Positions 60,063 through 64,000 of a DNA stretch of 64,000 bases are shown here, in pieces. The notes under the pieces are model-generated. The model ran no database searches. It saw nothing but the letters and a program-made list of their open reading frames with translations, and was not told where the DNA came from. The stretch's first letter is position 1. Each line of letters starts with the position of its first letter. Origin of the DNA: Chitinophaga pinensis (GTDB taxonomy: Bacteria > Bacteroidota > Bacteroidia > Flavobacteriales_D > Crocinitomicaceae); the NCBI GenBank assembly GCA_943324745.2, contig CALPMT020000004.1, positions 1-64,000 of the forward strand. The letters run 5' to 3'. The translations under genes and the position numbers were made by a program.

Positions 60063-60848
60063 TTAATTTTCGTAAATAAATAGTTTCTGAATGTTTTTCT
60101 TCAACGTTGCCACGATTGGCAATGCGTTATCCGCTTTTGTCTTAACATGCAAATTCGCATTGTTGGAAAGTTGGATACCCTCAAACAAGCGATCGTATTC
60201 GATCTTCATGTGCACATAACCAACGACATCTTTGTAAATCGTAAAGTTTTGAGTAGGCATTTCAATTTGAGTCAAGTTAGCATTGCTGCCAATTTTGAAC
60301 TCAAAAGGAACTTTATCCCCTGTTTTAGCAACGGTTGTGTCTATACTACCGGAAAAATTCAGGAAAGTATATCCATTTGGTTGTGCCGAAGAAGAAAACC
60401 ACATTTCGGGTTGATTTAACAAATTTGTATAACCGGAAGTAGTAGGTTCTAATGCATTCACAGTTGGAGATAATCCTACCTTGAATCGTACAGTTTTATA
60501 ATTCCCAACAGGTACATTTCCAATGGTTACACTTTCAGATTCAAATACTTTCAAAACACCGTTGCTTGTAACATTGTAGTACGAACCATCTAGTTTAACA
60601 AGTTGTATGTCCGAAATATAAAGTTGTGCCATATCCAAGGAAATCATGCGACCGTCAGGCATCATCATTTCGATACCATAAGCATCTACTTCGTTTTCAC
60701 CAATAAAAGTATGTAAGTGAAATTTTAGTTGCCCAGTTGGTATGGATTCCGTTGGAGTAGTTGGAGTAGGAGTGGGATCTACTTTTTTACAGGATGTAAA
60801 AAGCGAGAGGCTAACTAATACCATTAAAATTCCGAATGTATACTTCAT
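60063..60848 (-). CDS. MbnP family lipoprotein (second copy)
   Basis: A 261-residue lipoprotein (lipobox FTSC at residue 20) with a PTPTPTTPT linker. The MbnP pattern is present: QLKFHLHTFIGENEVDAYGI, ISLDMAQLYISDIQLVKLDG, VPVGNYKTVRFKVGLSP, PEMWFSSSAQPNGYTFLNFS and FEFKIGSNANLTQIEM. It lacks the WSW segment of the first copy, having a single Trp (MWF) there, and shows a His pair near the N-terminus (KFHLHTF). It may bind copper without the modified tryptophan. It follows the Met/His-rich barrel gene by 9 bases. Confidence 0.82.
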   Translation of the reverse strand: MKYTFGILMVLVSLSLFTSCKKVDPTPTPTTPTESIPTGQLKFHLHTFIGENEVDAYGIEMMMPDGRMISLDMAQLYISDIQLVKLDGSYYNVTSNGVLKVFESESVTIGNVPVGNYKTVRFKVGLSPTVNALEPTTSGYTNLLNQPEMWFSSSAQPNGYTFLNFSGSIDTTVAKTGDKVPFEFKIGSNANLTQIEMPTQNFTIYKDVVGYVHMKIEYDRLFEGIQLSNNANLHVKTKADNALPIVATLKKNIQKLFIYEN

Positions 60849-60857
60849 AATTCCGCA

Positions 60858-61946
60858 TTAAAAAGAATAGCTCCAAGAAGCTATCCAGGTTTGATTTAAC
60901 TTGTTTTGAATTCCTTTCCAATGTTGGTAAATTGGTAATCCTGCTTCAACAGCAATTCGATGATTTGCTATGAATCCTTCTTCGAATTGATACGAAAGAC
61001 CCAGATTTCCTTGCACACGTGAACCGCCATAATTGTTTGGATTTGCAGAGATTTCATTGTAAGCATAGATACTTTTGTCAGAACCATGTAATGCAGACAT
61101 CCAATTTCCTTCTACACGAATCGTGCTGCCGAAACCTTTCCACCAATTATATCCCAACCAAGCAGTTGTATTTAGTTCATTGCCATACCGATATCCTACT
61201 GAATTTACAAATGGACGAATAGTTCCTTGTGCTTGAACACTATATGCTAGTTTATCTTTTTGATACACAAAGGTGATTCCTGGTTGAAAATCAATCGTTC
61301 CAGAACCTAATTGCATCATGTAAGGTAAACGAGAAGTAGGATAGAACATATCCTCTGCATTTCCTTTTTGTTGAATCGATCCTGTCGGAATAGACGCTCC
61401 GAAATTTGCTACAAGTTGTGTACGTTCATTTTTTACAATGCCATATAGTACCTGTAATTTCGTGTCGCCTAAGCCTTGGGTGTTCATCTCCATGGTGGAA
61501 GCGGAAGACATAGGTATGCCATTCATTGTATGGGAATGCCCCCCTAACATCTGCATATCCATCTTCGTTGTAAGGTAGTTAAACATCACCATGGTAGTAA
61601 GTCGATCTGTAAGTCCAACCATTCCCATTACCATGTGCATATCCATTTGCATGGAAGGGGTATGTGCTATATAGGAATTATAGATTGTCAAACCAGCAAT
61701 TGAATTACTTCCTTGCATGGGTGTTCCCATACCCATTTGCATATAGCGATAACTCACCATCCATTCATTTTTAGGATGCACATGACTAATCATCACACCT
61801 GCAGGTGTTAAATTACGGATGCAATGACACGAAGCATCACATGTTACGCTGTCTTCTTTTGCAACGAACAAATGGCTAATTTCTTGTGCAACGAACCAAT
61901 GGCTAATGCACAAAACAAACACAAGGCAAAGTTGTTTTAAAAACAT
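60858..61946 (-). CDS. Met/His-rich outer-membrane barrel protein
   Basis: A 362-residue exported protein (signal MFLKQLCLVFVLCISHWFVA). It has a Cys/His segment CDASCHCIRN near the N-terminus, then strands dense in Met and His: YRYMQMGMGTPMQG, MQMDMHMVMGMVGL, KMDMQMLGGHSHTMNG. The rest alternates like a barrel and ends with WIASWSYSF, a typical outer-membrane C-terminus. Met/His-rich loops bind Cu(I)/Cu(II) in CusB/CopB-like proteins, so a copper (or other soft-metal) porin or transporter is likely by inference. First in a tight run with the MbnP and cytochrome genes. Confidence 0.75.
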   Translation of the reverse strand: MFLKQLCLVFVLCISHWFVAQEISHLFVAKEDSVTCDASCHCIRNLTPAGVMISHVHPKNEWMVSYRYMQMGMGTPMQGSNSIAGLTIYNSYIAHTPSMQMDMHMVMGMVGLTDRLTTMVMFNYLTTKMDMQMLGGHSHTMNGIPMSSASTMEMNTQGLGDTKLQVLYGIVKNERTQLVANFGASIPTGSIQQKGNAEDMFYPTSRLPYMMQLGSGTIDFQPGITFVYQKDKLAYSVQAQGTIRPFVNSVGYRYGNELNTTAWLGYNWWKGFGSTIRVEGNWMSALHGSDKSIYAYNEISANPNNYGGSRVQGNLGLSYQFEEGFIANHRIAVEAGLPIYQHWKGIQNKLNQTWIASWSYSF

Positions 61947-62120
61947 CCTTTGAATATTGATTTACGAAAAAGGGATTGATTGGATGAACTTCAAAAAATA
62001 ATTGAGGTTCAAGCCAGGATTACGATCTAACAATAGAACGTAACGCGTATTAAGCATATAGAATAACCTTCACATTACCATAGAAATAGGGAATGAAATA
62101 GTCAACTTAATACGAAGTAA

Positions 62121-62510
62121 TTAAACCGTTGGTGGGTGGAATATTTCCGCTAAATGAGCATCAGAGCGCGCTTCTGAGTATGCGTAATGATTGTTTGTTT
62201 TGTAAGATTGAATTGGATAAACAAACGAAATTGGTTCATTGATTTGTGCAGCAATTTCTACACTTTCCACTTTGAATTTTTGTGTTTCAGAAGTTGATTT
62301 TTCTTGCTTATCTTGCTTGGCGAATTGTTTTGCTAAATGACATTTACCATTACAATTTAGTTTTGGCTTTGCTTTATTCTCACAAAATTGCTTGGTAATT
62401 TCTACTTGATTGATAAGGTAGTCTACAAATAAAGCTCCTTTGATCAGTGAGTTAGAGAACAACATACCGACCATTACAAACAAAAAAACTTTGTAGAATG
62501 CTTTATTCAT
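62121..62510 (-). CDS. Membrane protein with CxGKCH motif (copper-region protein)
   Basis: A 129-residue protein with an N-terminal helix (FYKVFLFVMVGMLFSNSLIK), then FCENKAKPKLNCNGKCHLAK, which carries a C-x-G-K-C-H motif after a first Cys. Such proteins are common in Bacteroidota metal-homeostasis clusters; function unknown. The -7 box ends only four bases before the ATG, so the mRNA is probably leaderless. It lies 174 bases before the Met/His-rich barrel gene, with a non-coding gap (61947-62120) between. Confidence 0.7.
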   Translation of the reverse strand: MNKAFYKVFLFVMVGMLFSNSLIKGALFVDYLINQVEITKQFCENKAKPKLNCNGKCHLAKQFAKQDKQEKSTSETQKFKVESVEIAAQINEPISFVYPIQSYKTNNHYAYSEARSDAHLAEIFHPPTV

Positions 62511-62514
62511 GGTA

Positions 62515-62522
62515 CAAATGTA
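62515..62522 (-). promoter_or_regulatory. -7 promoter box of the CxGKCH protein gene
   Basis: The minus strand reads TACATTTG (TAnnTTTG), followed by TACC and then the ATG at 62510. The spacing predicts a leaderless transcript, as for mntA. Confidence 0.55.
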
Positions 62523-62637
62523 GGGAATAATGAAGAACTAAAAATGAAAATCACGACTAAAAATCTAAATTCATGATTAAAATCATAAAAATAAATTAGT
62601 GAACTAAGACAAATCGGAACTGCAAGTCTAAAATAGA

Positions 62638-63132
62638 TTACACCTCTTTTTTAGCTACTATTAATGCTAGCAATTTATTGAACAAATGAACTAAAAAAAG
62701 TAGCATGGCTAATAGTAAAATTGATATTCCTAAAAAGAAGTAGATGTCCATATCATAGACATGTAACCATGGTGTTTTTTCGACACTTCCAGGTAAGGAA
62801 AGGGTTAGGTGGAGGTTTAGCGAGCTATAAAGCGCAATAATTAATATGAAAAACAAGGAGATTCCTTTGGAGAATTTGGATAATATTTGACCAATAATTT
62901 CAATTCTATGTGCTTGAGGAATCGCAAATATTTGTTCAGATTGCATCAAGTTTTTGATCGAAACAGCAAGTATATTTATAGTAACCAATAATGAAAAAAC
63001 GATACCAATCAGGTAGTAAAAGGCAGTCAAATTGGATTCGAAATTTGGTTTAAGCATAGGAGCTTCCTCTTGTGCAATAGCTGGAAAACTCAATAGTAGT
63101 AACAGCATTAATTTTGACATTTTTTTTCTCAT
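62638..63132 (-). CDS. Membrane protein of unknown function
   Basis: A 164-residue protein: signal-like N-terminus (SKLMLLLLLSFPAIAQEEAP), then hydrophobic helices AFYYLIGIVFSLLVTINIL, ISLFFILIIALYSSLNLHL and IYFFLGISILLLAMLLFLV. The pattern (cleaved signal, one short loop, three helices) is reminiscent of small subunits around cbb3 oxidases or copper enzymes in Bacteroidota, but I recognise no family. It is divergent from the Sco gene at 63301. Confidence 0.55.
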   Translation of the reverse strand: MRKKMSKLMLLLLLSFPAIAQEEAPMLKPNFESNLTAFYYLIGIVFSLLVTINILAVSIKNLMQSEQIFAIPQAHRIEIIGQILSKFSKGISLFFILIIALYSSLNLHLTLSLPGSVEKTPWLHVYDMDIYFFLGISILLLAMLLFLVHLFNKLLALIVAKKEV

Positions 63133-63300
63133 GTGTATTTAGAATTAGTTAGTTGAGACAAAGAAATTACATTTTTTAGCATTTGTATTTTGAAAATCAA
63201 TCTAAATATTCTGTTATTCGTGCATTTCAGATTTAATAATTAGTAAAATCCGTTATTTTATTTTTAATTTGCCTCTGTTTTTAATTAAGGAACGACTTTC

Positions 63301-63909
63301 ATGCGTTTGTTTGTTACATGTTTTTTATTGTTCTTTTTGATTTCTTGTACCTCTAAAAAGAACCAGTTACCAATATTAGGAACACCTGATATTATTGGAG
63401 AAGATACTATTTATCCTACTGTTCCAAATTTTGAATTTACCAACCAAGAAAATAAACAAATAACGAATCAAACATTTGATAATAAGATTTACGTAGCAGA
63501 TTTTGTATTCTTATCTTGTCCATCCATCTGTCCGAAAATGACCAACGAATTGCATAAAGTCTATGCGAAATTTAAACAAAACGAACATGTGATGTTTTTA
63601 TCGCATACAATAGATCCCAAAAAAGATAGCGTTCCTTTGTTGTTAGCCCATGCCAATTCGTTAAAAATAAACCATAAAAAATGGCATTTTGTTACAGGCT
63701 TGGAATATAAAATTTATGACATTGCAGAAAACGGATATTATTCTGCGGCCTATAAAGACAGTTTGGCGCCAGGAGGATTTGCGCATAGTGGCGGGTTACT
63801 TTTGATTGATAAATACAAGCATATTCGGGGAGTTTATGATGGTACAAATGGCAAAGAAACTCAGAAATTAATGCATGATATTAAATTGTTAATCGAGGAA
63901 CAGTTTTAA
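63301..63909 (+). CDS. Sco family copper chaperone lipoprotein (second complete copy)
   Basis: A 202-residue lipoprotein (lipobox ISC at residue 16) of the Sco1 family. The copper ligands are present: C73 and C77 in FLSCPSICPKM and the histidine in FAHSGGLLLIDK. It is similar to the Sco protein at 42462 (IPxxPxFxF and SCPSICPKMT shared) but lies near the copper/cytochrome cluster rather than the oxidase operon. It may serve another copper enzyme or give redundancy. It is followed by a gene cut by the window edge. Confidence 0.9.
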   Translation: MRLFVTCFLLFFLISCTSKKNQLPILGTPDIIGEDTIYPTVPNFEFTNQENKQITNQTFDNKIYVADFVFLSCPSICPKMTNELHKVYAKFKQNEHVMFLSHTIDPKKDSVPLLLAHANSLKINHKKWHFVTGLEYKIYDIAENGYYSAAYKDSLAPGGFAHSGGLLLIDKYKHIRGVYDGTNGKETQKLMHDIKLLIEEQF

Positions 63910-63912
63910 TAG

Positions 63913-64000
63913 ATGAGAAGAATCATACCGATAGTATTACTTTTTGTTTTCGTTGTACACTCAACGCAAAAGGTAGTAGTATTGCTTGATTTTTATGCTA
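63913..64000 (+). CDS. Start of an exported protein (cut by right edge)
   Basis: An ATG at 63913 opens a frame with a signal peptide (MRRIIPIVLLFVFVVHSTQK) that continues VVVLLDFYA to the end of the window. It starts three bases after the Sco stop codon, so it is probably in the same operon. Too short to identify. Confidence 0.6.
   Translation, partial: MRRIIPIVLLFVFVVHSTQKVVVLLDFYA

Noticed and set aside
62521-62637. ATGATT-AA-AATCAT dyad after the membrane protein gene
   Set aside because: AT-only short arms; too weak to call a terminator.
1-64000. CRISPR arrays, tRNA and rRNA genes, prophage
   Set aside because: No spaced direct repeats, no tRNA cloverleaf or rRNA sequence, and no phage structural genes were seen by eye; a covariance-model search would be needed to be certain about tRNA.

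Overview
The window is AT-rich chromosomal DNA of a member of the Bacteroidota, most likely a flavobacterium of the Fluviicola/Crocinitomicaceae kind (genus is my inference from overall gene content). The support is: Bacteroidota-type promoters (TAnnTTTG -7 boxes), type IX secretion (T9SS) C-terminal sorting domains on three proteins, Y_Y_Y/propeller sensor architecture, a caa3-type oxidase operon of Bacteroidota type, and a surface MbnP/cytochrome cluster. Most of the window is ordinary housekeeping DNA, with several small accessory patches. I found no rRNA, tRNA or CRISPR.

Layout. 1-1.2 kb: the start of an IS4-like transposase running off the left edge, then a recombination-promoting nuclease (Rpn) gene with a 12-bp tandem repeat. 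1.2-6.9 kb: aldose epimerase, a secreted propeller protein, the haem operon hemA-hemC-hemD and an alpha/beta hydrolase. 7.0-8.0 kb: a toxin-antitoxin patch with a decayed higA and an intact MntA/HepT pair. 8.0-14.9 kb: TatA, GatA, a LysM lytic transglycosylase, two LPS glycosyltransferases and a gamma-class carbonic anhydrase homologue. 14.9-24 kb: CvpA, a DedA-like protein, Ppx, a MORN-like repeat protein, threonine dehydrogenase, phosphosugar isomerase, Fbp, SerS, L27 and L21. 24-28 kb: a 1309-residue membrane sensor that joins a propeller, an adenylate cyclase and an HD phosphohydrolase. 28-36.5 kb: large envelope proteins. 36.6-43.6 kb: YceI, a kinase-fold protein, then cyoE, two oxidase subunit III genes, subunit IV, two Sco-like proteins and DUF420, which together build and metallate the terminal oxidase. 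43.8-53 kb: RF2, Kup, thioesterase, an ArsC-like protein, a RhuM/serine hydrolase/unknown operon, LipB and PyrF.

54-64 kb is the most unusual region. It encodes an outer-surface redox/copper system: two MbnP-family proteins, a diheme peroxidase of the MauG/MbnH class, two small mono-haem lipoproteins (one CX2CH, one CX4CH), a T9SS-exported beta-propeller, a small T9SS protein, a Met/His-rich outer-membrane barrel, a Cys/His-motif membrane protein and a Sco lipoprotein. Together with the Sco proteins of the oxidase operon this suggests that copper capture at the surface feeds copper enzymes in the envelope. That link is inference.

Several start codons were moved from the longest open frame because a -7 box overlaps the upstream start, or because the upstream start is TTG (rplU, cvpA, pyrF, the threonine dehydrogenase, and the gene after cvpA).
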